Origin: Labilibaculum filiforme
GTDB lineage: Bacteria > Bacteroidota > Bacteroidia > Bacteroidales > Marinifilaceae
Length of the DNA: 64,000 bases
Direction of reading: 5' to 3'
Assembly (NCBI RefSeq): GCF_002843315.1
Contig: NZ_MVDD01000010.1
Span: 62,001 to 126,000, forward strand
Shown: positions 17,401 through 25,352 of the stretch, one piece after another
Layout of the letters: each line of letters begins with the position of its first letter
How positions within the stretch are numbered: the first letter of the stretch is position 1
The notes under the pieces: model-generated
The model's database searches: none
Seen by the model: only the letters and a program-made list of their open reading frames with translations
Told to the model about the DNA's origin: nothing
Program-made: the position numbers and the translations under genes

Positions 17401-20061
17401 CCAGTAATTGGTGCAACATTACAATTTAGTGCTACCGATTTAACTACTGTAGTTTCTACATCTTTTGATATTCCAGATGTTAGTGGATCTCCTGTTTTAA
17501 CTGCAGCTAGTGATGTTACCGTCGATAATCCTTTCAAAATTACTTTTGCAGAAGATTCTGTTTGGAGAAGTCGTATTAATGTGGTGACTGTTAACGAAAG
17601 TGCATTGAGTACTACAAGTTATAATGCGAGTCAAGCCGGAGAGTTAGAGTTGATTCCATCGGAATCGGAATTTCTGCAGAAAAGTGGAACTTTCCAGATT
17701 ATTGTACAGTCTAGAGGATTTGCACACGATACAATACAGCAGGAAATTGATCATGGAGTAGCGGATAGTCTTCTTATTACTAGTCAACCAATAGGTCCGA
17801 CTGTTAATGGCGAATTATTAGTACAACAGCCTATTTTAAAATTGAGCGATCAATATTTAAATGATTGTACTGGAGATAATGCGACACTTGTAAATGTGAT
17901 TAAATACGATCAGAAAGCTTGGTCGTTAAGTGGTACTATGCAGGTTCAATCGGCAGGCGGAGAGTTTCGTTTTACTGATTTAACTGCAACAAGCGAAATT
18001 GCTATCGATTCCGCTTATTTACAATTTTCATTCGATAAAGATACGGTGGTTTCTAGTTTGTTTAAACTCCCAGTTCCTATAATTAAACTTATTGAGGCTT
18101 CGGATGTTACTGTGGATAATGCCTTTACCATAAGCACTACAGATAATGCTAGTTGGAGAGATTCAATTGCTGCTATATCATTTGCCGGTAAAACGTTAGT
18201 AGATACTTCTTACCTAATTACAGCAGGTAGTATTACTTTTTATCCCGATCGGGATTCATTGTTACAGATTGCAAGAACCGATACTATTATTGTTGTTGCT
18301 AACGGGTATGCAAATGCAATGGTTGAACAGGAAATTGGACATGGTATATCCACAGAAATGGTAATAATTGAGCAACCAATTGGGCCTGAAAATAATGGAG
18401 ATACTCTTGCAAAACAACCTAAATTACAATTAAAGGATCAATATAAAAATAAGTGTGAAAAAGATAATTCGACTCAAATTTTAGTGTCGAAATATTCCGA
18501 TGGATCGGAGACTGATGAGGTAGATTTATGGAGTTTGGGAGGAACTAAAACCATAAGCGCTCTTGGAGGTATAGTAAGCTATATAAATTTAACTGCAACT
18601 AGTGAGGATCGGGTAGAAGGGGCACGGTTGTTGTTCACTTCCAATTCTTTGCCGAATGTGGTGTCGGATAGTTTTAATATTGTAATTCCAATACCACCAG
18701 TAATTGCTGGTGCTGTTAATGCTAGCGTTGATGAAAGTTTCTTTGTGGAATTTACCGACAATAAAACCTGGAGGTCGCTTATTTTTGATATTCGATACGG
18801 TATTCGAAGCTTAGAGGGAAATTATGATATTTCTGAACCTGGGAAAATTACATTTGATCCAAGTGTGACTTCAATTCTTCAAAAATCAGGGGTCGATTCC
18901 ATATATATCTATTCTGGTAATTACGATACTGTTCGGTTTGAACAAAGCATTCATCATGGAAAATCGAAATATCTGGTAATTGTAAAAGAACCATCGGCTC
19001 CACAAAAAAATGGAGATGTGTTGTTGGTACAGCCACAACTTAAGTTACAAGATCAGTTTCGTAATATGTGTATTACCGATAATGAAACACCAATAGCTGT
19101 TAAAAGAGCAGATACTGGGGATTGGTTGCTTGCAGGAAGTTTAACTCAGATTGCACGTAACGGATTGGTTCAGTTTACTGATTTAAGTGCAAAAAGTGAA
19201 AGGGAGGTTGTTGGAGCGCGACTTGAGTTTGAAGGAACGGGAATAATTCCTAAGTTATCTCAGTCTTTTACAATTCCCGAACCTCTTGTTAATAGGGCAG
19301 GAACGGCGAAAGTAAATCCTGAAATGGTTTGTTATGGAGCCAGCTCCAGCATTACTTTGGTCGGTTCTGATGGGAATATTCAATGGCAAAAGTTCGATGA
19401 TCTGAATGATAGTTATCAAGATGTAGTAGGAGAAACTTCTGAGATTTTTATTTCCGATGAAGTGGTTGAAAATGCGATATATCGGGCAAAGGTTTCAAAA
19501 GAAGGTTTTACTACTCAATATTCCAATGCGGTTACTGTGAGTCCAATTGAACCACCCTTTGCTGATTTTACTTTTGAAATGGATTACAATCGGGTTGATT
19601 TTACAAATTTAAGCGTGAATGCAACAGATATTTTGTGGGATTTTGGTGATGGAGTAATCAGTAGCGAGTTTGATCCTAGTCATTCGTTCGCATTAACGAA
19701 TGCTAATGGATCTGGATATGTAGTTAGCCTAACGGCTTCTAATTTTGCCTGTCCGGATAGTAAAAAGTCCCAACAGATTTTTATTACTACCGGTATTGAA
19801 GATTTAATTGAAGAAACGGGAGTGGCAATTTATCCAAATCCAAGTAAGGGCGAATTTTTTGTAAAAATTTCCAATTCTGATCAGGATGGAATCTTGCGAA
19901 TATTCGATCAGGCAGGAAAATTGGTTGCTACAAGAAATATCGAAAATGGCCTTCGAAACAGTCGGATTGCTTTCGATCTAAAAAATCTGACAGGAGGTAT
20001 TTATTTCTTAAGTATTCAGTATCCAACCAAAGTGGTTCGAACAAAATTAATAATTCAATAA
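14419..20061 (+). CDS. Giant secreted repeat protein with eight two-domain units, PKD domain and T9SS sorting signal
   Basis: An 1880-residue protein with a signal peptide ending VHAQ (about residue 20). Eight consecutive units of 196-205 residues follow. Each begins with a domain of the pattern (V/A)TVD..F...W...I..I.YG...L....Y, resembling PF07550 (DUF1533, haemoglobin-interacting-type repeat), and continues with an Ig-like domain starting QPTAPxxNGxxLxxQP and containing LxDQYxNxC. The QP motif codons start at 14791, 15388, 15988, 16585, 17185, 17785, 18373 and 18988. Each unit has one conserved Cys after an Asn. The C terminus has an Ig-like segment, a PKD domain (WDFGDG) and a Por/T9SS sorting domain (IYPNPSKGEF ... 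GGIYFLSI). It is probably an outer-surface or released adhesin; the ligand is unknown. Confidence 0.9.
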   Translation: MKKYLLLGILWVFTTIIVHAQTTPPVLNSVSGVTVDIPFTLTFTDDGTWQSLISQIRYGDDVIDPSAYDTATTSGEIIFTPSLSVYFQNDTTLDVTIVTNSTYLDAVFSQTIGHGVAASLVMVDQPTAPSANGEDLGTQPHVKLQDKYANNCTGDSTSEITASESGGTWFLDGIKQKQASGGTFTFDDLKARSDAELTTATITFTSESLPVLVSDAFAIPAPKPVPNLIASSTATVDNEFEIGFAVNTNWQSTIDSITYGGFKLSEDAYNKTQSEKITFTPSEDVNLQKTATKNMIVYARGYANASVSQQIKHGIASDMVIVLQPTAPASNGEALANQPVIMLRDQYENDCTSENTIEITATKGDSFVWNLGGTVVKKVTNGSAGYTDLTASSSAEIEDAFIAFSATGFTEVNSDTFIIPDLATAPALTAALNATVDSSFTITFPDNEAWRNKITEIRYGTEVLPVGAYDTSELGAITFKPAESSILQTVASKYISIFSTSFLKDSVLQEIGHGVAKSIVITAQPQQPASNAALLQTQPSVKLHDQYLNDCTANSTLTIIANATGGSWVVEGTTSLMVTNGIVDFTDLTARSTDQVSDATITFSGTGLTSQESDSFIIPAPSIAPSLIASTNATVDAQFDVTFLESASWQGEIDSIFYGGSLLATDVYDATQSGIIGFDPSKSTDLQLSGTKDILVYARGYQNARVSQEIKHGIPDTIFIDQQPTAPLVNGGNLENQPKISIRDQYSNSCVGNSTFELTVAKGDTQAWNLSGTFVQTVSSGELTYNDLSASSETAITGAFLSFSGAGVTAVNSNLFNIAELLTPPNINPAVGLTVDADFSLNFSANDDSWSSSIKTITYAGDTLLASAYTVGTETITFHISQEVLLQKAGTFTISIHSLGYTNVLVEQEIGHGAIASMEITQQPTAPVTNGDLLDQQPILRFLDQYANECTTEIQKTITLARNDTGNWSLAGTIEQTAVNGIVTFTDISAYSTAPVIGATLQFSATDLTTVVSTSFDIPDVSGSPVLTAASDVTVDNPFKITFAEDSVWRSRINVVTVNESALSTTSYNASQAGELELIPSESEFLQKSGTFQIIVQSRGFAHDTIQQEIDHGVADSLLITSQPIGPTVNGELLVQQPILKLSDQYLNDCTGDNATLVNVIKYDQKAWSLSGTMQVQSAGGEFRFTDLTATSEIAIDSAYLQFSFDKDTVVSSLFKLPVPIIKLIEASDVTVDNAFTISTTDNASWRDSIAAISFAGKTLVDTSYLITAGSITFYPDRDSLLQIARTDTIIVVANGYANAMVEQEIGHGISTEMVIIEQPIGPENNGDTLAKQPKLQLKDQYKNKCEKDNSTQILVSKYSDGSETDEVDLWSLGGTKTISALGGIVSYINLTATSEDRVEGARLLFTSNSLPNVVSDSFNIVIPIPPVIAGAVNASVDESFFVEFTDNKTWRSLIFDIRYGIRSLEGNYDISEPGKITFDPSVTSILQKSGVDSIYIYSGNYDTVRFEQSIHHGKSKYLVIVKEPSAPQKNGDVLLVQPQLKLQDQFRNMCITDNETPIAVKRADTGDWLLAGSLTQIARNGLVQFTDLSAKSEREVVGARLEFEGTGIIPKLSQSFTIPEPLVNRAGTAKVNPEMVCYGASSSITLVGSDGNIQWQKFDDLNDSYQDVVGETSEIFISDEVVENAIYRAKVSKEGFTTQYSNAVTVSPIEPPFADFTFEMDYNRVDFTNLSVNATDILWDFGDGVISSEFDPSHSFALTNANGSGYVVSLTASNFACPDSKKSQQIFITTGIEDLIEETGVAIYPNPSKGEFFVKISNSDQDGILRIFDQAGKLVATRNIENGLRNSRIAFDLKNLTGGIYFLSIQYPTKVVRTKLIIQ

Positions 20062-20066
20062 AATAG

Positions 20067-20101
20067 AAACGGGCTTTCCAATTTGGAAAGCCCGTTTTTT
20101 A
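20067..20101 (+). terminator. Strong intrinsic terminator, probably bidirectional
   Basis: ACGGGCTTTCC-type arms pair with GGAAAGCCCGT around an AATTT centre, with A-runs before and T-runs after. It lies between the convergent giant repeat gene and rocD and can serve both. A further small dyad, AGTCCGA-cga-TCGGACT, lies at 20126-20142. Confidence 0.88.
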
Positions 20102-20169
20102 AAGTCTAACAATCGTATCACTACTAGTCCGACGATCGGACTATGGTAGAGTAAGAATGATCCAATTAT

Positions 20170-21402
20170 TTATTCGAATTCCGCCATTGTTTTCTTAATA
20201 ATTTCAATAGCTTCTCGTAATTGTGTTTCGTTTATTGTTAATGGAGGAGCAAATCGGATAATATGACCATGAGTTGGTTTAGCAAGCATTCCGTTATCGC
20301 GTAAGCGGATACATACATCCCAGGCTGTTTTTCCATTTTTTGGTTTAATAACTATTGCGTTAAGTAAACCTTTTCCACGAACCAATTCAATCATGTCTGA
20401 TTTTACTGCTTGTAATTCTTCACGGAAAATTTTTCCCATTGCTTCAGCATTTTCAGCTAATTTTTCTTCTTTAATAACAGTTAATGCAGCCATTGCTACT
20501 TCGCATGCAATTGGGTTTCCACCAAAAGTAGATCCATGCTCTCCTGGTTTGATACAAAGCATAATTTCATCATCGGCTAATACTGCAGATACTGGAACTA
20601 CACCGCCTGAAATTGCTTTTCCAAGAATCAAAACATCAGGACGCACACCTTCATGGTCACAAGCTAATAATTTACCAGTACGAGCAATACCAGTTTGCAC
20701 TTCATCTGCAACAAATAGTACATTGTTTGCCTTACAAAGATCAAAAGCTTTCTTTAAGAATCCATCTCCAGGAACGTAAACTCCAGCTTCGCCTTGTATT
20801 GGTTCTACTAGGAATGCACAAACATTCGGATCTTTCAGCTCTTTTTCCAACGCTTTAACATCGTTGTAAGGAATAACAACAAAACCCGGAGTGAACGGTC
20901 CAAAACCTTTGTAAGAATCTGGATCAGTCGACATAGAGATTATTGTAATTGTTCGTCCGTGGAAATTACCATCGCAAACAATAATTTTTGCTTCATTATC
21001 GGGAATACCTTTTACATCATATCCCCAACGACGTACTAATTTAAGAGCTGTTTCGTCGGCTTCGGCACCTGTATTCATAGGTAATACCTTGTCGTATCCG
21101 AAATATTTAGTTACAAATTCTTCATATTTCCCCAAATTATTGCTGTAAAAAGCACGAGAGGTAAGAGTAAGTTTTTGAGCTTGCTCTATTAATGCGTTTA
21201 CAATTTTTGGATGACAATGACCTTGATTCACCGCAGAATATGCTGAAAGAAAGTCGAAATATTTTTTCCCGTCAGTATCCCAAACATATACACCTTCTCC
21301 ACGTTCAAGAACTACTGGAAGTGGATGGTAGTTGTGAGCACCAAAATTGGATTCCTTCTCCATGTAATCTTTCGCAGTCATGGATGTTGTTGCATTTGTC
21401 AT
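20170..21402 (-). CDS. rocD: Ornithine aminotransferase
   Basis: A class-III PLP-dependent aminotransferase of 410 residues, the usual length. Motifs follow ornithine-oxo-acid transaminase: [78 protein letters not shown] and LGKAISGG with the PLP lysine. It converts ornithine and 2-oxoglutarate to glutamate-5-semialdehyde and glutamate, linking arginine/ornithine with proline metabolism. It is a single gene with a good promoter at 21460-21489. The call is firm; acetylornithine aminotransferase is the less likely alternative. Confidence 0.95.
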   Translation of the reverse strand: MTNATTSMTAKDYMEKESNFGAHNYHPLPVVLERGEGVYVWDTDGKKYFDFLSAYSAVNQGHCHPKIVNALIEQAQKLTLTSRAFYSNNLGKYEEFVTKYFGYDKVLPMNTGAEADETALKLVRRWGYDVKGIPDNEAKIIVCDGNFHGRTITIISMSTDPDSYKGFGPFTPGFVVIPYNDVKALEKELKDPNVCAFLVEPIQGEAGVYVPGDGFLKKAFDLCKANNVLFVADEVQTGIARTGKLLACDHEGVRPDVLILGKAISGGVVPVSAVLADDEIMLCIKPGEHGSTFGGNPIACEVAMAALTVIKEEKLAENAEAMGKIFREELQAVKSDMIELVRGKGLLNAIVIKPKNGKTAWDVCIRLRDNGMLAKPTHGHIIRFAPPLTINETQLREAIEIIKKTMAEFE

Positions 21403-21459
21403 AATTACAATGTTTAAAAGATTTATTAATTCGGATTAAACTCTTAAAATCCTGTAGGT

Positions 21460-21489
21460 CAAATTTGCAATTATTTTTTTATAAACCAA
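21460..21489 (-). promoter_or_regulatory. Promoter of rocD
   Basis: On the minus strand: TTG, a 19-bp spacer and CAAATTTG, a 7-of-8 match to TAnnTTTG. The transcript would start about 50 bases before the rocD ATG. Confidence 0.5.
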
Positions 21490-21628
21490 CTCTTTTGGGG
21501 TGTTTTTTAGTCCTGTATTCGAAATAAATATTAAAAGTGACTTTTATCATAAGGCGATGTGTTAAAATAACTATAATTTTATGATTAGAAGATTTAGCTA
21601 CTCTCCCCATAAATACAGTCTGTTCGAT

Positions 21629-23149
21629 TTATGGGAGAAATTTAGCCATCGATTCTAGTAGATCACTTTTACTTATTGGTTTTGGTAAATGGTCCGAACA
21701 ACCTGCCTGAAGTGATTTTTCTTTGTCGCCAACTAAGGCGAATGCAGTTTGTGCAATAATAGTTAGGTTGGGTCTTTTTTCTTTAATAGCTCTAGTTGCC
21801 TCTAATCCATTTACTATGGGTAGATTAATATCCATTAATACAATATTTATTTCTGGATTTTGAATGCAGGTATCAATCACCTCTTGTCCGTTTTTAGCCC
21901 ATAAAATGTTAATGTTTGTTTTTAACAGATAGGCCTCAAGGATTTTAAAATTGGTGATTTGATCTTCGGCAATGATTACCGTGTAATTTTCCCAATTGTA
22001 GCTGTTTGTAATCGGGGTTTCTTCGTGCTGATAGTTTGATGTTAAGATGTTTGGAATGGAAAAGTTGACTGTTGTTCCTATGTTTTTTTCGGATACAAAC
22101 CAAATTTTTCCGCCTAGCAATTCAACTTCAAGCCGAGAAATATACATGCCTAAGCCCATGCCTCCATAGTACTTTAGTCCAGATTCATCGGCTTGTTGGA
22201 AACGTTTAAATACCCTATTCTCATATTCTGAGGGAATGCCAACACCGGTATCAGTAACCCAAAAGTGAATGGTGTCTTTTATTATTTTGTAAGCACAAGT
22301 AATACTACCGGTTTCGGTGAACTTTATGGCATTGTTTATTAGGTTTTTAAAGATAGTTCTGATCTTTATTTGATCCGATTTTATAATGTCATTTGTGGGG
22401 GACAATTCAAAATTAAAATTGATTTGGATATGTTCCTTGTTGTTTGTTTTTAGTTGTAATTGGCTAATGTTTTTAATGTCTAAAAGCATTTGATTTAAGT
22501 GGAAATTTCTTTTAATAGGTTTAGATACACGACTTTCTAGCATGGAAACTTTTAGTAAGTCTTCAATAATATGCAATAATTGTATCCCTGATCCTTTTAT
22601 TGTAGAAGCAAATTTGCGAACGCTGTCGTTAGGACTACTGGTTTCTAATAGTTCCGAAAACCCAATTATTGAGTTCAAGGGAGTCCTTAACTCGTGACTC
22701 ATATTTGCGAGAAAAGAATTTTTTAAATTTTCAGCTTCCAACGCTTTGTGCCAGGCTTTTTCAATTTCATATTCTTTAATTTTAATTTCTGTAATGTCCT
22801 GAAAAAGAACTTCTTCTATTAGTCCGTCTAAATCGTCAGAGTACACTTCTCCTGTGATTTTACCAAGTCTTAATTCTCCATTTTTAAAAAAACGAAACTC
22901 AAATTCTATCAATTGTTTTTTCATTTGTTCCAAAGAAGTTAGAAAGAATTCAAGATCTTCAGGATGGAGGTGTTTAAGGAAGTTTTGTCGGCTTGGATTG
23001 ATGTCTTGCTTGTCGTATCCTAAAATAGAATAGGTGATATTGGACCACCACATTTTATTGGAGTTATAGGCATACACCCAATAGCCTATACCTGCTATCC
23101 GATGAATTTTTTCTAATTGTCTTATTTGTAGAGAGGTATCAAGTTTCAT
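21629..23149 (-). CDS. Cytosolic PAS hybrid histidine kinase with receiver domain
   Basis: A 506-residue kinase without membrane segments. An N-terminal PAS/PAC-like domain (about 10-125; GYWVYAYNSNKMWWS ... ILGYD) leads into HisKA with NMSHELRTPLNS (His152), HATPase_c (NLINNAIKFTETG, DTGVGIP, GMGLGMYIS) and a C-terminal receiver domain with phospho-acceptor Asp440 in VLMDINLP. It shares the kinase-plus-REC layout and the downstream IIAQTAFA/IIAQTAYA motif with the hybrid kinase at 164-2113, suggesting a shared ancestor. The PAS ligand is unknown. It is transcribed alone or with the upstream BatA/VWA gene (gap 88 bp). Confidence 0.92.
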   Translation of the reverse strand: MKLDTSLQIRQLEKIHRIAGIGYWVYAYNSNKMWWSNITYSILGYDKQDINPSRQNFLKHLHPEDLEFFLTSLEQMKKQLIEFEFRFFKNGELRLGKITGEVYSDDLDGLIEEVLFQDITEIKIKEYEIEKAWHKALEAENLKNSFLANMSHELRTPLNSIIGFSELLETSSPNDSVRKFASTIKGSGIQLLHIIEDLLKVSMLESRVSKPIKRNFHLNQMLLDIKNISQLQLKTNNKEHIQINFNFELSPTNDIIKSDQIKIRTIFKNLINNAIKFTETGSITCAYKIIKDTIHFWVTDTGVGIPSEYENRVFKRFQQADESGLKYYGGMGLGMYISRLEVELLGGKIWFVSEKNIGTTVNFSIPNILTSNYQHEETPITNSYNWENYTVIIAEDQITNFKILEAYLLKTNINILWAKNGQEVIDTCIQNPEINIVLMDINLPIVNGLEATRAIKEKRPNLTIIAQTAFALVGDKEKSLQAGCSDHLPKPISKSDLLESMAKFLP

Positions 23150-23237
23150 GGTTTGGAGAGGTATTCTTGTGTTATGTGTATATTTATTTTTCTAAGTTAC
23201 TTATTTAAAGGTTGATATATTCTTGTTAAATTTACAC

Positions 23238-25295
23238 TTATGTATTTCTGGAAGGTTTCCATAAGTTACTTCTATTTAATAGTGTTTCTGAAATAAAAAA
23301 GATCAGACAGAGTAGTACAAAAAGCTTCCAATACTGTTTACCATTACTTTGTTCGTTATAGAAACCAGATAGTTTCATTTTTTCAGGAGAAATAAGTAAA
23401 ATAGATAAATTATGCGATTTTAATATTGTTTCAATCTCCTCTAAACTATGATGTTCTGGATCCGATTCTACTCGTGAATAGTTCAAAGAGCAGGAATAAA
23501 CTAATGAATCATTTCTACTTATAAAATAGTTTTCAGCCTGAGCGATTTCGTCGCCAAGATAGAGAAGTATTCCTTTGTCGAAGTTATTTTCCTGATTGGG
23601 GATTAGATCGGTCTGATTTTTTTTATTGATAAGATGAAATGGTTCTTTAGTGGAATGCCTAAGTGATGAATTTATTTTAATAGGTTCTTGAGCACCCAAT
23701 GTGTAATATAAAGAGTGATTATTACTACTGTTGCGTGTTAAGTTAATAAATGTTGGTACAAACAATGGATGGGTAATTAAATTCGTCCATTTAGGATTTA
23801 ATGGCATTGCTAACAGATAAAAATTTCCATTTTCATATTTTGTTTTCGTGAAGATATTATTGCCACCCTGTGTTTTCCAGATATTTTCTACTAAGCTATT
23901 GGTTGAGTTGTTGAATTTATAATGCTTGTAAATATCAGGTAGTCTAGCGTCGTTTTTTACTTCTTCAAAAACATTTTGGTAAAGTTCGGAGTTTAACTCA
24001 AGGCTAGAGAGTCGTTGTTTGCTCGAATCTATTTGCATGAATTGAGGAGCCGAAATTTCATTTAAAAATAAATTTACCGAATTATCGTATTGATTGCCAG
24101 GTATAAATAGAATGGGTCCTCCTTCGAGAAGATAATTTTTAATTACCTGATTAAATCCACTCTCTATCTCTTCAATTTCATTTAAAATAAGTAATTGATA
24201 GGTATCCAGATTTTCATTGAAAATACTTGATTTATCAAGGTTTTTAAATTCAAATGTTTCTGTTCCTGTAAATAATTTGTTTAGATATTTATTGGGTTCA
24301 TTTTGATTTATGGCCAGAATCTGAATCTTACTATTAATTATATACGAGAAGTAGAATTTGTTGTCGTAGGTAATAGGAAAGTCATTAATTTCAATCATTC
24401 CCTGGTAAATTCCTGCCCTTTGATTCACATATTTTAGGCTTAGTATTTTGCTTGAGTTTCCTTCAATATCGAAATTGGAAATGGATTTAGTAGTATCATT
24501 AATACTTAGTTTAATGGGTATTTTTTCATAGTTTTGGTTCGAGGTATTTACTACTCTAATAAAAAGCTCTTGGCTTTGCTTAATTTGATGATAAGGTTTT
24601 TCGAACCAACAGGAATCAATTAGTAAATTGTTCGATCGTTGAACCGAAAGGGGTAAAAATGTGATGGAACAGCTGGAGTTATTTTCGATATTTTCTATAT
24701 CACTTTGTGTTTTCTGAAAATCGGAGAATACGTATAGGTGAAAAGTATTCGTTGTATTATTAATTTGTATCTTTTTCAGTTGTTCTGAAAGAACCACAGG
24801 AATTGGAGATGGATTTATATCCATCACTCGTGCTATGGCTTGTTGCGTGTTTAAATTGGATGAAAAAGAAAAGAAATTATTATTGTAAACTCTAATTTTG
24901 GAATGTTTAGGAAAGCTGTTGATTAATTCAATGGCTTTGTTTTTTGCAATTTCTAAAGCATTGCCACTTTCTGTTTCGGCATTCATACTAAATGAATTAT
25001 CGATATAGATTGAAAAGTTTTCGTTTTGTAATGTGTTATTATCTAGATTGTTGTTGGGCAGGTAAGGTTGTGCAAAGGCAATAATAATGCAGGCAAGGGC
25101 AAGAAGTCGAAGTGCGAGAAGTAACCACCTTTTTACTTTTGAACGACGTTTGTTTTCAACGTTCAGATTTTTAAGAAATTTTAAATTGCTGAAGTATATT
25201 TTTTGATACCTCTTAAAATTAAAAAGATGTATGATAATAGGAAGCAGGAGAGCGGTTAACGCCCAAAGAACCTCTGGATGTAAAAAATGAAACAT
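23238..25295 (-). CDS. BatA-domain / von Willebrand factor A membrane protein
   Basis: A 685-residue membrane protein. It begins MFHFLHPEVLWALTALLLPI followed by HLFNFKRYQKIYFSN, the aerotolerance BatA N-terminal domain (PF07584), with two membrane segments in the first 80 residues. A VWA-like domain follows with YIDNSFSMN (a DxSxS metal-binding motif). A long extracytoplasmic region and a C-terminal membrane helix (about 660-680, LFVLLCLIFFISETLL) complete it. Such proteins are common in Bacteroidota and often sit near MoxR or TonB systems; here a TonB-dependent receptor is upstream in the same direction. The exact function is unknown. Confidence 0.87.
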   Translation of the reverse strand: MFHFLHPEVLWALTALLLPIIIHLFNFKRYQKIYFSNLKFLKNLNVENKRRSKVKRWLLLALRLLALACIIIAFAQPYLPNNNLDNNTLQNENFSIYIDNSFSMNAETESGNALEIAKNKAIELINSFPKHSKIRVYNNNFFSFSSNLNTQQAIARVMDINPSPIPVVLSEQLKKIQINNTTNTFHLYVFSDFQKTQSDIENIENNSSCSITFLPLSVQRSNNLLIDSCWFEKPYHQIKQSQELFIRVVNTSNQNYEKIPIKLSINDTTKSISNFDIEGNSSKILSLKYVNQRAGIYQGMIEINDFPITYDNKFYFSYIINSKIQILAINQNEPNKYLNKLFTGTETFEFKNLDKSSIFNENLDTYQLLILNEIEEIESGFNQVIKNYLLEGGPILFIPGNQYDNSVNLFLNEISAPQFMQIDSSKQRLSSLELNSELYQNVFEEVKNDARLPDIYKHYKFNNSTNSLVENIWKTQGGNNIFTKTKYENGNFYLLAMPLNPKWTNLITHPLFVPTFINLTRNSSNNHSLYYTLGAQEPIKINSSLRHSTKEPFHLINKKNQTDLIPNQENNFDKGILLYLGDEIAQAENYFISRNDSLVYSCSLNYSRVESDPEHHSLEEIETILKSHNLSILLISPEKMKLSGFYNEQSNGKQYWKLFVLLCLIFFISETLLNRSNLWKPSRNT

Positions 25296-25352
25296 ATTTA
25301 CGCTTTATTTGTATTGTTGCACAAATTTTCTACCTGATTAATAGGCTTTTGG

